Under the pieces are notes generated by a model, which saw only the letters and a program-made list of their open reading frames with translations, was not told the origin of the DNA and ran no database searches. This document shows positions 6,254-13,444 of a stretch of 13,444 nt of DNA, one piece after another. Numbering within the stretch: position 1 is the stretch's first letter; every line of letters begins with the position of its first letter. A program made the translations under genes and the position numbers. This DNA is from Legionellales bacterium (GTDB lineage Bacteria; Pseudomonadota; Gammaproteobacteria; PIVX01): positions 1 to 13,444 of the forward strand of contig JABSQI010000023.1 of the NCBI GenBank assembly GCA_013215905.1, given 5' to 3'.

Positions 6254-8226
6254 AATTTGAAAATATAAATTTTAAATACCGCCCTGATATAGATGGATTA
6301 AGAGCGATAGCTATATTATCAATAATAATTTATCACATGAATGATTCTCTAATAACTGGGGGCTTTATTGGAGTTGATATATTTTTTGTTATTTCAGGAT
6401 ATTTAATATCATTGCAAACTTTCAAAGAAATAAATTATAACACATGGTCTATAAAAGAATTTTATAGAAGAAGGATTAAAAGAATAATACCTGCATTGTT
6501 TGTACTAATAATGATAGTTCTTGCATTTAGCCAACAATTAATGTTGCCGAGTGACGCTATAAAAGCAGCAAAATCTTCTCTATGGGCATTATTTTCAGCA
6601 GCTAATTTTTATTTCTGGCTGCATCTAGATACTAGCTATTTTGCTCCAGCAAGCACAGAAGTGCCATTGCTGCATCTATGGACAATAGGGGTTGAAGAAC
6701 AATTCTATTTATTTTGGCCATTTATTACTTTATTTATTTATAAAATGAATAAAAAATATATGTTTTTCTCCATATTAATAGTTTTAGCTATAACATCTTT
6801 TATATTTTCAGAATGGTTTTATTTTACCTCTCCTTAATTTACTTACTATATGTTACCAGCAAGAGCTGGTGAATTTATTGTTGGGGTATTAGCATCAGGG
6901 CTAGTATTTAATTATCATTATATTAAAATATCTAAGATAATTTGCTGTTCTGCAAATTTGATAGGAACCATTATAATATTTACATCTATTATTTTACTGC
7001 ATGAAAATAATGTTTTCCCTGGATTTAGAGCTATTCCCCCTACTATAGGAACTGCATTATTGATATTGGCAGGACATTTCAATACTGGCAGCTTAACTGT
7101 AAAATGTCTCTCTGCTAAAGTAGTGAGATTTATAGGTAAAATTTCATATTCAGCATATTTATGGCATTGGCCATTACTTGCATTTTATAGATATGTAAAT
7201 TATGAAGTAACTATATATTCAGGGATAGTTTTGTTTATTTTAACAATATTTATTTCTCATTTAAGTTATAAATATATAGAACAGCCTTTTCGAAAAACAG
7301 ATAAAACTTTCTGTATAATATTATTAAGCTATTTTATTATCCCTGCATTAGTGTTAGCTGTTATGACTATAATCTTTATTAAGCTAGATGGGTATGGTGT
7401 ACGTACATTTTATGGGGATTATGAACACAAATATAAAACATTGATGAAAAAAACAAGTGCTGCATCAGGGGGAAGCAGTGTAATTAATCCTGAATTTATC
7501 GATGATAATAATAAAATATTGTTGATAGGAGATTCAAATGCAGCTCATTATGTAGGGTTATTAACAGAGTTTGGTAAAGATAGTAAGTTTGGCTTTAGAA
7601 AAATATCTGCTTCATCATGTCAACCTATTCTAGATAATACTCCAGAGGGATTTGTAAGAAAGAATTTGAAAAAAAAGCAAAGAATAAATTGTATAAAACA
7701 CTCAAGAATTATTCGCTCTATGGTAAAAGATTATGACATTCTTATTTTAGCAGCAAGATGGCCAACTGAAATGGTAAATTATATAACTGGAGAAGATTAT
7801 TACGATAATTTATTTAATAACCTTATTGAGCTGGCCAACTTAGGGAAAACTATAATTCTCATGGGGCAAGCACCTATTATTTACGGATATGATAGAAATT
7901 GCTTGGCTAAATCAATAAGCTTCCCTTGGGTTAAATGTAAACAAAAATTCTCAATTCATAAACATTTACCCAAAGTTAATAGTAGACTAAGTAAATTTGC
8001 TGAATCTCATGAGCATATTAAGTTCTACGCAATTAATGATTATTTATGTAGTGATGGATTTTGTTACTCTGAAGATGAAGATAAACAGCCATTATTTTTT
8101 AATAAGTCACATTTATCTCATGAAGGTTCTCATAAAATTGGCAGATTGATAATTAAAAAAGATGGTGTTCCTGACATTTTTAAGAATTTTAATATAAAAC
8201 TAATCAACAACCACCTTGAATATTAA
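6250..8226 (+). pseudogene. OafA/YrhL-like membrane O-acyltransferase with SGNH domain, interrupted by an in-frame TAA
   Basis: Members of this family acylate surface sugars such as O-antigen or other envelope glycans. The acyltransferase-3 domain begins with RPDIDGLRAIAILS, has the conserved arginine-x10-histidine ending in IIYH, and the GGFIGVDIFFVISGYLI segment, followed by many membrane helices. A C-terminal SGNH-like domain holds GDSNAAH (codons 427-433) and NKSHLS (618-623). Codon 196 is TAA (6835-6837). The same frame then continues without shift as FTYYMLPARAGEF, the usual family sequence at this point, to codon 658, the normal full length. A single base change explains it. Alternatives are two polypeptides, the second from ATG 6850 (no Shine-Dalgarno seen), readthrough, or a sequencing error. 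The SGNH domain has Asn where the catalytic Asp of DxxH is usual, in line with decay or altered function. Confidence 0.85.
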
Positions 8227-8244
8227 CATTCGCAACTATACCAA

Positions 8245-8262
8245 TTGTTATACCTTAATTAA
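8245..8262 (-). repeat. Right member of the inverted pair flanking the acyltransferase
   Basis: TTGTTATACCTTAATTAA is the reverse-complement partner of 6097-6117, 18 nt after the acyltransferase stop. The extended stretch ACTATACCAATTGTTATACC also resembles ACTATACCATAACAGCTTATACC just upstream of mrcA (about 3538-3560), which hints at a dispersed repeat rather than a pair specific to this gene. Confidence 0.3.
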
Positions 8263-8735
8263 GCTATAAAAATTTTTTGATATAATTATATTTCTTAAAA
8301 ACATCTAATTTTATTTAGCAGGATCAGTTCTCCTATTTTTGTATTGTACCGATTCCTGATTAAACATTTTGGTATTTTTTTAAGTGATTTACAATTTAAA
8401 GATAATAGTTGATAACTATATTTTTAATAACGAGCGTGAGAATATATCCAATAGGTGATATTGAAATTCATTGCATCTTCAATAGTAATAGGCAAGATTG
8501 ATAATTAACGAACAAACAAGCAATCTAGAATTAAAGAAAGAATATAGCTAATTTCTCTCTATACACTAATAGTATTCTATCTAACATTTCTGGGCTATTG
8601 AAATAATATAAAACATAAAAGAAATTTAGATACAATTGTTTCTTAAATAAAATCATTTATGTATAAACAATCTATTCTATTTACAAGAACATCTTATGAC
8701 TCTTGATACTAAGCAAACTAGGTATCACGATTATT
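8263..8735. other. Non-coding spacer between converging acyltransferase and NTPase genes
   Basis: AT-rich sequence with stops in all frames and no recognisable gene remnant. It contains a 6-bp stem with a 3-nt loop and T-rich tail (ATAGTT/AACTAT, 8405-8419) and the hairpin at 8704-8727. The two genes converge here, so it should hold terminators, but no strong one is seen. No tRNA or transposase-like sequence was noticed. Confidence 0.5.
8704..8727. terminator. Weak hairpin downstream of the NTPase gene
   Basis: TGATAC (8704-8709) and GTATCA (8722-8727) form a perfect 6-bp stem, with a few further inner pairs across a bulge. It lies 9 bp beyond the end of the minus-strand NTPase gene. A moderately T-rich tail is present only on the plus-strand side, so if it terminates anything it is more likely plus-strand transcription coming from the acyltransferase. 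Confidence 0.2.
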
Positions 8736-11700
8736 TTATAAATTGGCTTTTTGATTAATTTTTTTAACTCTATTTTGAACTAAACTTATATTTTTCCTAA
8801 ATTCTATTTGTTTAGCATCATTCTTAATAGTTTTTTCAAACTCTTTAGCTATATTTAAAGCAAGATTGAATTTCTTGATAGCTGTTTCTGGCTGTTCATG
8901 TATTTCGTAAATCTGTCCTAGGACGTCATAATAACCAGCTACAAAATGATGTTTTTCTCCAAATAATTTTTTTGTTATTGCTAAACGTTCTTCATAATAG
9001 TTTAGAGCTCTGGAGGGATTTTTATTATTTAACTTAGGCCAGTTCTTAGGGAATGTATATATATGGCCCATAACTTCATGGAGTCGAGGCTGATAAAATT
9101 TATTCCAAATCATATATGCCTTTTTAGAATATTTTAAGGCGTCAGAATAATTTCCTAGCTCTTCTGCTATTAGACTTAAGTTTTGCAAAGTATTAGCTAA
9201 TTTAACGTGTAATGGATCTTGAAAACAAAATTCTTTGATTTTTAAAGACCGGTGAAGTAATTTTTTTGCCTCATTATAATTTCCAAGACTATATTCAACT
9301 CTACCTAAGCTATTTAAGTTAATTGCTATACTAATATTGTTAGGATTCTTCATATAAGCATCATCAATTTGAACAGTCCTCTTTAATAGTTTTTTTGCTT
9401 CCTCGTTTTTCCCCAAGGCATGTTCGACTAGACCAAGGAAATATAATGTAGGCGCTAACCTTATATTCATTGGATCTTTATAATGCCGTTCACGTATTAC
9501 TAAAGCTTTCTGTAACCAATATTTTGCTTTTTCATAATTCCCAATGGAATACTCTATCCCTCCAAGACAATGGAAAACATTGCCAAATTTTATATTCATA
9601 GGCTCTTTATAATGAAATTCTTTAATTTCTAATGATCTGTGCAACAATTTTTTCGCTTCGAGATATTCCCCAAAATGGCGCTTGACCCAACCTAAATTTT
9701 TCAGAACCTCTGCCAACTCAGCATGCATAGGATCTTGATAATAAGATTCTTTTATTTTCAAAGATTTTTGAAGTAAATTTTGGGATTCATGATAATTGCC
9801 AAGGTAATACTCAATCCAACCTAGTTTGTTTAATATTTCAGCCAATTCAAAATGGTCTGGATTTTGATAATAAGATTCCCTGATTTTCAAAGAACGAAGT
9901 AGTATTTTCTTTGCTTCCTTATGATTACCCAGATAATGTTCCATCCAACCTAAATTAATTAAATTATCAGTTAATTGAATATTTTCATGATTTTTATAGT
10001 GAGTATTTTTTATAGTAAGAGAGGTTAAATAAAATGACTTAGCCAATGCGTACCTACCAAAAATATCAGCAATTTTTCCGTATTTATGCAATAAATCAGC
10101 TTTGTTTAAATTTTCTGGCATATATTTTGTTAATATAGGAATATGATATAGCCAGTTTCTTGCATCATCCCAAGTTTTTATGTTTTTATTATCAAATTTA
10201 ATTGCAGCTCCAGTTGCGATCTCTACAGTTTTATTTAACCATGTTTTTTTGTTATGAACATCTAACCTAATTACATGCTGCAGTAATCTATGAATTTTGA
10301 ATGATTTGTCGTTATTAAGTATGATAAACGAATGCTTGCGTAATTCTTGAATTGCTTGAGACTTATTTTTTAACGATAAATAATTAAATAAATCTAATTG
10401 TATATTATCCGGATCTAGATAAGAAGAAATGTAAAGAATTTCTTTGGCATAATTACTTAATTTTTCTAAAGAAATTGAAAATGTTTTCCACAAAGTTCCT
10501 TTGTATTGATTAGTATCTTGAGGTTTTATATCCAAATATGGTTGCTGTTCAATTGCATACATCTTCAAATAATCTTCAATATTAGTGTGTTCTTTTATAT
10601 ATCCTATAGCTTGCCCTAAGGCTAATGGAAAATAATACAGAGTTTTCGCTAGTTTATTAATGTTTGTTTTGCTTTCATGTATTAAATGTTTAGCAATATA
10701 TGCCTGAGCTTCTTGTTCTGTAAAAATATCTAAAATAATAGAATCTTCTATCCAATGCTGACTTCTTGAAGTAACTAAAATATGTGGGTTAGTCGCAACA
10801 TTAAGGTGATTATGAATTTCTGTTAAATATGTCTGAATATCTTCTTTCTTCGGAACATTATCAAAAACAAATAATATTTTCTTTGTCGAATTCTTATTTA
10901 ATAATTTGTTATGAACAACTCTTCTTAATTGCTCAGGTTGGAGCCCATAATCATTTATTTTAAGTTTATTCGCGAAAATACTATACGATTTATTGATACT
11001 ATTTTCTGTTTCTGAATTTATCCATAAAACAATATCATATTTTTTATCTTCTATTGCTCTATATGCATATTCTGTAGCTAATTGGGTCTTACCTATTCCG
11101 CCCGCGCCTACAATAGATTGCGTTATTATATCAATGCGATATTTATCTAAACTCACTTTAATATTTTTAAATAGCTCTTCTCTTCCAGTAAATTTTTTAT
11201 TTCTTCTTGGTAAATTCCAACTCCATTGCTCATATGATTGAATAAAATTAACATTATTTTTCACCACATGTGATAAACTCGACTGCCTTACTTTATTTAA
11301 ATAGTAGTAAGAAACTCCACTTAGTATAAAACCAACTATAACTAAGGTTATAATTCTAGAAGAATATACAGAAGAACCACTAGCATTAGCTATATAGTTC
11401 TCAGAATATGTCATATTTTTTTCTTGAATATTATTAGCAATATTATCTATATCGGAGGTGAAATTTATTATTTCATCAGAATCGATGGTAGTTTGATATT
11501 CCCTAATTAAATAGTTAACAAAATATTTATAAAAATCTCGTTTGTTTTCTGGGTTATATACTATAATTTTGCTATCATTAATCAAAATATTTTTTTCTTT
11601 TTCATTTAAAATTATAAATGCATGATTTTGCTTTAATTCCAATTCTAGTTTTTTTATTTCAGAAGCATCTAGAATAACACACAAATTTATATCTTTTTCT

Positions 11701-12125
11701 GCTAAATTATTGGATATCTCTGTTTGAGTTATTATATTTACATTAATTCCAGCTAATTGAATCAAGCTTATTATTTCAGCAATAGCTGACGTATTAGATA
11801 ATTGATGAGATACAATAATATTGCATACGATATTAAACTCTTTTAATTTGTAAGCAATTTTCTTAGCTGTCTTTCTATAAAAATAATCTATATATTGATT
11901 TTTAAACAATCCTTGTAGTTCTTTGAAATCTGCAGATTTTCTAACAAATAGCGCTATGTCATCTATAGTTTGCACTTCGGCTTTACTTTTAATTTTATTT
12001 AAATGAGCATAAATAGTCCTAATTGATTTATTCAATATTTTTGCAATTAAGCTTGGTTTTATATTATCTAAAGTAAAGCATGCAAGTACTTTAATTTCTG
12101 TTTGAGTAAATTTATTTTTTTCCAT
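8736..12125 (-). CDS. Large STAND NTPase: LuxR-like HTH, alpha/beta domain, hydrophobic segment, NB-ARC, TPR array
   Basis: Predicted product of 1129 residues. A LuxR/GerE-like helix-turn-helix lies at about 5-58 (FTQTEIKVLACF, then IAKILNKSIRTIYAHLNKIK). An unassigned alpha/beta region spans about 70-215, and a hydrophobic segment about 258-277. NB-ARC starts after NKKFTGREELF, with Walker A GAGGIGKT (340-347), Walker B ILFVFDNV (about 417-424), ILVTSR (449-454) and a GxP-like FPLAL (498-502). About eight 43-residue TPRs and further degenerate ones complete the C-terminus. STAND proteins are ATP-dependent switches, with the repeats sensing a ligand and the N-terminal domain giving the output. 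Domain order is like AfsR/SARP regulators and opposite to MalT. The role could be transcription control or defence; neither is shown. ATG 12125 has GGAAG upstream; an in-frame TTG at 12152 would add nine residues. It is monocistronic, between long spacers. Confidence 0.85.
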   Translation of the reverse strand: MEKNKFTQTEIKVLACFTLDNIKPSLIAKILNKSIRTIYAHLNKIKSKAEVQTIDDIALFVRKSADFKELQGLFKNQYIDYFYRKTAKKIAYKLKEFNIVCNIIVSHQLSNTSAIAEIISLIQLAGINVNIITQTEISNNLAEKDINLCVILDASEIKKLELELKQNHAFIILNEKEKNILINDSKIIVYNPENKRDFYKYFVNYLIREYQTTIDSDEIINFTSDIDNIANNIQEKNMTYSENYIANASGSSVYSSRIITLVIVGFILSGVSYYYLNKVRQSSLSHVVKNNVNFIQSYEQWSWNLPRRNKKFTGREELFKNIKVSLDKYRIDIITQSIVGAGGIGKTQLATEYAYRAIEDKKYDIVLWINSETENSINKSYSIFANKLKINDYGLQPEQLRRVVHNKLLNKNSTKKILFVFDNVPKKEDIQTYLTEIHNHLNVATNPHILVTSRSQHWIEDSIILDIFTEQEAQAYIAKHLIHESKTNINKLAKTLYYFPLALGQAIGYIKEHTNIEDYLKMYAIEQQPYLDIKPQDTNQYKGTLWKTFSISLEKLSNYAKEILYISSYLDPDNIQLDLFNYLSLKNKSQAIQELRKHSFIILNNDKSFKIHRLLQHVIRLDVHNKKTWLNKTVEIATGAAIKFDNKNIKTWDDARNWLYHIPILTKYMPENLNKADLLHKYGKIADIFGRYALAKSFYLTSLTIKNTHYKNHENIQLTDNLINLGWMEHYLGNHKEAKKILLRSLKIRESYYQNPDHFELAEILNKLGWIEYYLGNYHESQNLLQKSLKIKESYYQDPMHAELAEVLKNLGWVKRHFGEYLEAKKLLHRSLEIKEFHYKEPMNIKFGNVFHCLGGIEYSIGNYEKAKYWLQKALVIRERHYKDPMNIRLAPTLYFLGLVEHALGKNEEAKKLLKRTVQIDDAYMKNPNNISIAINLNSLGRVEYSLGNYNEAKKLLHRSLKIKEFCFQDPLHVKLANTLQNLSLIAEELGNYSDALKYSKKAYMIWNKFYQPRLHEVMGHIYTFPKNWPKLNNKNPSRALNYYEERLAITKKLFGEKHHFVAGYYDVLGQIYEIHEQPETAIKKFNLALNIAKEFEKTIKNDAKQIEFRKNISLVQNRVKKINQKANL
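9072..10103 (-). repeat. Eight tandem 129-bp units encoding 43-residue TPRs
   Basis: Within the NTPase gene, residues about 675-1018 form eight consecutive units of exactly 43 residues with no insertions. The consensus is roughly LAxxLxxLGxIEYxLGNYxE, then AKKLLxRSLKIKExxYxDPM, then three more residues. This is the kinesin-light-chain-like long TPR form. The first and last units are the most diverged; the inner six share the LG, AKK/LL and (Q/K)DPM-like positions. Two further degenerate TPR-like units follow towards the C-terminus. The exact period suggests growth by unit duplication. Confidence 0.85.
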
Positions 12126-12164
12126 TAGATTAAACTTCCATATCAAATGCAAATATACGCTAAT

Positions 12165-12228
12165 ATCCCTAATAATAATGGACTAGTAAATGGATTAGTA
12201 CTATATATCAATAGTAATTCCTAATAAT
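12165..12228. promoter_or_regulatory. Direct repeat of a 12-bp site upstream of the NTPase gene
   Basis: ATCCCTAATAAT (12165-12176) and ATTCCTAATAAT (12217-12228) differ at one base and are 52 bp apart, about five turns of the helix, on the same face. They lie 40-103 bp before the gene's start on the minus strand, where its promoter should be. They could be sites for a regulator, possibly the HTH protein itself, but AT-rich chance repeats are common. Confidence 0.2.
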
Positions 12229-12254
12229 TGCATATAAATTCTTTTCCATGATGT

Positions 12255-12286
12255 ATTTATCTTCAATTTGCATGATGGAGATAAAT
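12255..12286. repeat. 8-bp inverted repeat in the spacer upstream of the NTPase gene
   Basis: ATTTATCT (12255-12262) and AGATAAAT (12279-12286) form a perfect 8-bp inverted repeat around a 16-nt loop. There is no T-tract on either side, so it does not look like a terminator. It may be an operator-like site or chance. Confidence 0.2.
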
Positions 12287-12314
12287 TCAATCTTGGCCTG
12301 AAACATTGGTTCAT

Positions 12315-12338
12315 AAAAAAAATCAAGAAGCATCCTTG
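12315..12338 (-). terminator. Probable rho-independent terminator, minus strand
   Basis: Read on the minus strand, CAAGGATGCTTCTTG forms a 6-bp stem (one G-T pair) with a 3-nt loop and is followed by A and eight T. It is the best terminator-like structure in the window. It lies at the very end of the 50-codon open stretch 12323-12475, and about 480 bp beyond the ubiA stop with no other gene between, so it may end a transcript from a lost gene or from ubiA. Confidence 0.5.
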
Positions 12339-12475
12339 CTAGACTCATCATCCTTATTGAACAACATAAGTTTAGCAAGAATGTTTAAAAAATAATACTG
12401 CACAACTTCTATTGGTGGTATTATAACTCTAGTGATATTTTTAGTGGCAAAATGCCATTCAGTTCCACAAATAGT
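12323..12475 (-). pseudogene. Possible C-terminal remnant of a lost gene
   Basis: An open stretch of 50 codons without a good start codon ends at the terminator hairpin. Its translation (TICGTEWHFATKNITR, then VIIPPIEVVQYYFLNILAKL, then MLFNKDDESSKDAS) has a more protein-like composition than the surrounding AT-rich spacer: two prolines, a tryptophan, an amphipathic helix-like segment and a charged tail. It is bounded upstream by a TAG, so an intact gene is not present. I recognise no family. It may be the eroded end of a gene once lying between ubiA and the NTPase, or chance. Confidence 0.25.
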
Positions 12476-12813
12476 CTAATTTATAGTATTTTTTATATGT
12501 AGAAAACAACATGTAGATATTAAGTACAAATATTCCATTATTCTTATTTATTCTAATAGATTCATTTTTTACACGTCTAATTTAATCCCAATATAATCTA
12601 TTAAAACATTTACTAAGGAAGACAATCATTTAAGAATAAATATATTCTTAACTTTATTAATTAAACTATCCAACTATTCTTTGTTGTTAGTATTTGTACG
12701 AAGTATAATTTAATAATATTTTTTAGAATGCCATTTTAGATTTAAATACCTAATTAGATATATAGTAGTTAGAAGATGTTATTTAAGTTATACTTGCCAG
12801 TCTACTCCAACTC
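12476..12813. other. Non-coding spacer downstream of ubiA
   Basis: Very AT-rich, with frequent stops in all frames. The longest frame noticed is about 40 codons on the minus strand just upstream of the remnant, with low-complexity composition. I see no RNA gene, mobile element or strong hairpin directly after ubiA. It is probably degraded DNA. Confidence 0.5.
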
Positions 12814-13444
12814 TTAAGCATAATTAATAAGCTTAGAATAATCAGCTACAATAAATCCTAAGAATATTAATATACCAACCATGTTATTGTTTATAAATGC
12901 TTGCATATAATTACCAGACTGCATTAATTGATACTGATAAATAAATAGTATTATGCTCATAAAGATGAAAGCCTGATACCATATACCAAATTCCAAATTC
13001 CATCCAAATATTGCTAAACTTCCATAAACAATACATTGCAAAATAAATACAAATTGTTTGTCAAAGTTCCCTAGAAGTATAGAACTAGAATTTATTCCTA
13101 TTCTTAAGTCATCATTCTTATCAAGCATGGCATATATAGTATCAAAAGCTACAATCCAGATAATATTAATACAATATAGAACCCAACCATGCATGCCAAC
13201 ATAATTATTACTTGCAGCAAATGCCATGGGAATTCCAAGGGCAAATGTGATCCCTAGAAACAATTGCACCATCCCCGTATATCTTTTAACAAACGGATAA
13301 ATTACTGTCAGCATCAATGCAACCATTGATATTTTTAATGCCAGCCAATTTAGCCTGCTAGCTAGTATTAAAGAAACAATGAGCAAAAGAAACAATACTA
13401 AAATGGCAGATCTTTTTGATATAGCTCCTTTTACTAAAGCTCTA
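12814..13444 (-). CDS. ubiA: 4-hydroxybenzoate polyprenyltransferase, C-terminal part (start beyond the right edge)
   Basis: UbiA joins a polyprenyl chain to 4-hydroxybenzoate in the inner membrane, the first membrane step of ubiquinone synthesis. The visible 209 residues match the family closely: YPFVKRYT, the IPMAFAA segment, and the second aspartate-rich motif AFDTIYAMLDKNDDLRIGI that binds the prenyl diphosphate and magnesium. Next come the SSSILLGNFDK stretch and the conserved ending FINNNMVGILIFLG. Several membrane helices are evident. The first aspartate-rich motif and roughly 80 N-terminal residues lie outside the window; the frame stays open to the last base, so the apparent internal TTG at 13395 is not the start. 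The C-terminus is complete. It points towards the NTPase gene, with about 690 bp of mostly non-coding DNA between them. Confidence 0.95.
   Translation of the reverse strand, partial: RALVKGAISKRSAILVLFLLLIVSLILASRLNWLALKISMVALMLTVIYPFVKRYTGMVQLFLGITFALGIPMAFAASNNYVGMHGWVLYCINIIWIVAFDTIYAMLDKNDDLRIGINSSSILLGNFDKQFVFILQCIVYGSLAIFGWNLEFGIWYQAFIFMSIILFIYQYQLMQSGNYMQAFINNNMVGILIFLGFIVADYSKLINYA

Noticed and set aside
6835..6850. Frameshift or two separate acyltransferase genes
   Set aside because: The two parts are in the same frame (600 nt between the two ATGs) and together make one normal-length family member, so a nonsense codon is the simpler reading.
8254..8263. Perfect palindrome CTTAATTAAG after the acyltransferase
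   Set aside because: A 10-bp palindrome of mostly A and T is expected by chance in DNA of this composition; it is noted only as part of the inverted pair.
10993..11241. Plus-strand open frame inside the NTPase gene
   Set aside because: Antisense to the NB-ARC Walker A region, which is clearly the coding strand.
13393..13395. TTG as the start of ubiA
   Set aside because: The frame stays open with family-like sequence to the end of the window, and the first aspartate-rich motif would be missing.

Overview
The window is strongly AT-rich DNA with core genes of gammaproteobacterial type: aroK, aroB and a damX-like gene, with mrcA (ponA) divergent beside them, and ubiA at the far end. The low GC, long non-coding spacers, a broken surface-acyltransferase gene and a large STAND-type NTPase with TPR repeats suggest a host-associated, genome-eroding gammaproteobacterium, perhaps of the Legionellales/Coxiella/Rickettsiella kind. 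That placement is an inference from gene content, not a sequence match.

Region 1 (1-3418, minus strand) reads aroK > aroB > damX > prfA. Spacers are very short (33 nt or less; aroB and damX are almost abutting), so this is probably one operon. It covers two shikimate-pathway steps, a SPOR/AAA cell-division protein and the start of peptide release factor 1, which runs off the left edge. Region 2 (3419-3581) is the divergent control region between aroK and mrcA and carries two adjacent palindromes. The pilMNOPQ genes that often lie between mrcA and aroK in gammaproteobacteria are absent. Region 3 (3582-5900, plus strand) is mrcA, penicillin-binding protein 1A, with a TTG start.

Region 4 (5901-8735) is accessory. 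It holds a possible 56-codon gene with a Shine-Dalgarno sequence, a five-copy 9-bp tandem repeat inside a 31-codon frame that ends in an ATGA overlap with the next gene, and an OafA/YrhL-like membrane acyltransferase split by one in-frame TAA. A pair of related inverted sequences flanks the last two items. Region 5 (8736-12125, minus strand) is one very large gene: N-terminal LuxR-like HTH, an alpha/beta domain, one hydrophobic segment, an NB-ARC NTPase and a C-terminal array of 43-residue TPRs. It is the most unusual object here. Region 6 (12126-12813) is mostly non-coding, with a probable minus-strand terminator and a possible gene remnant. Region 7 (12814-13444, minus strand) is the 3' part of ubiA, entering from the right edge.

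The core genes serve aromatic amino acid/chorismate supply, peptidoglycan synthesis and septation, translation termination and ubiquinone synthesis. Chorismate made through aroK/aroB feeds the 4-hydroxybenzoate used by UbiA. The block between mrcA and ubiA looks like an accessory insertion into this core setting.
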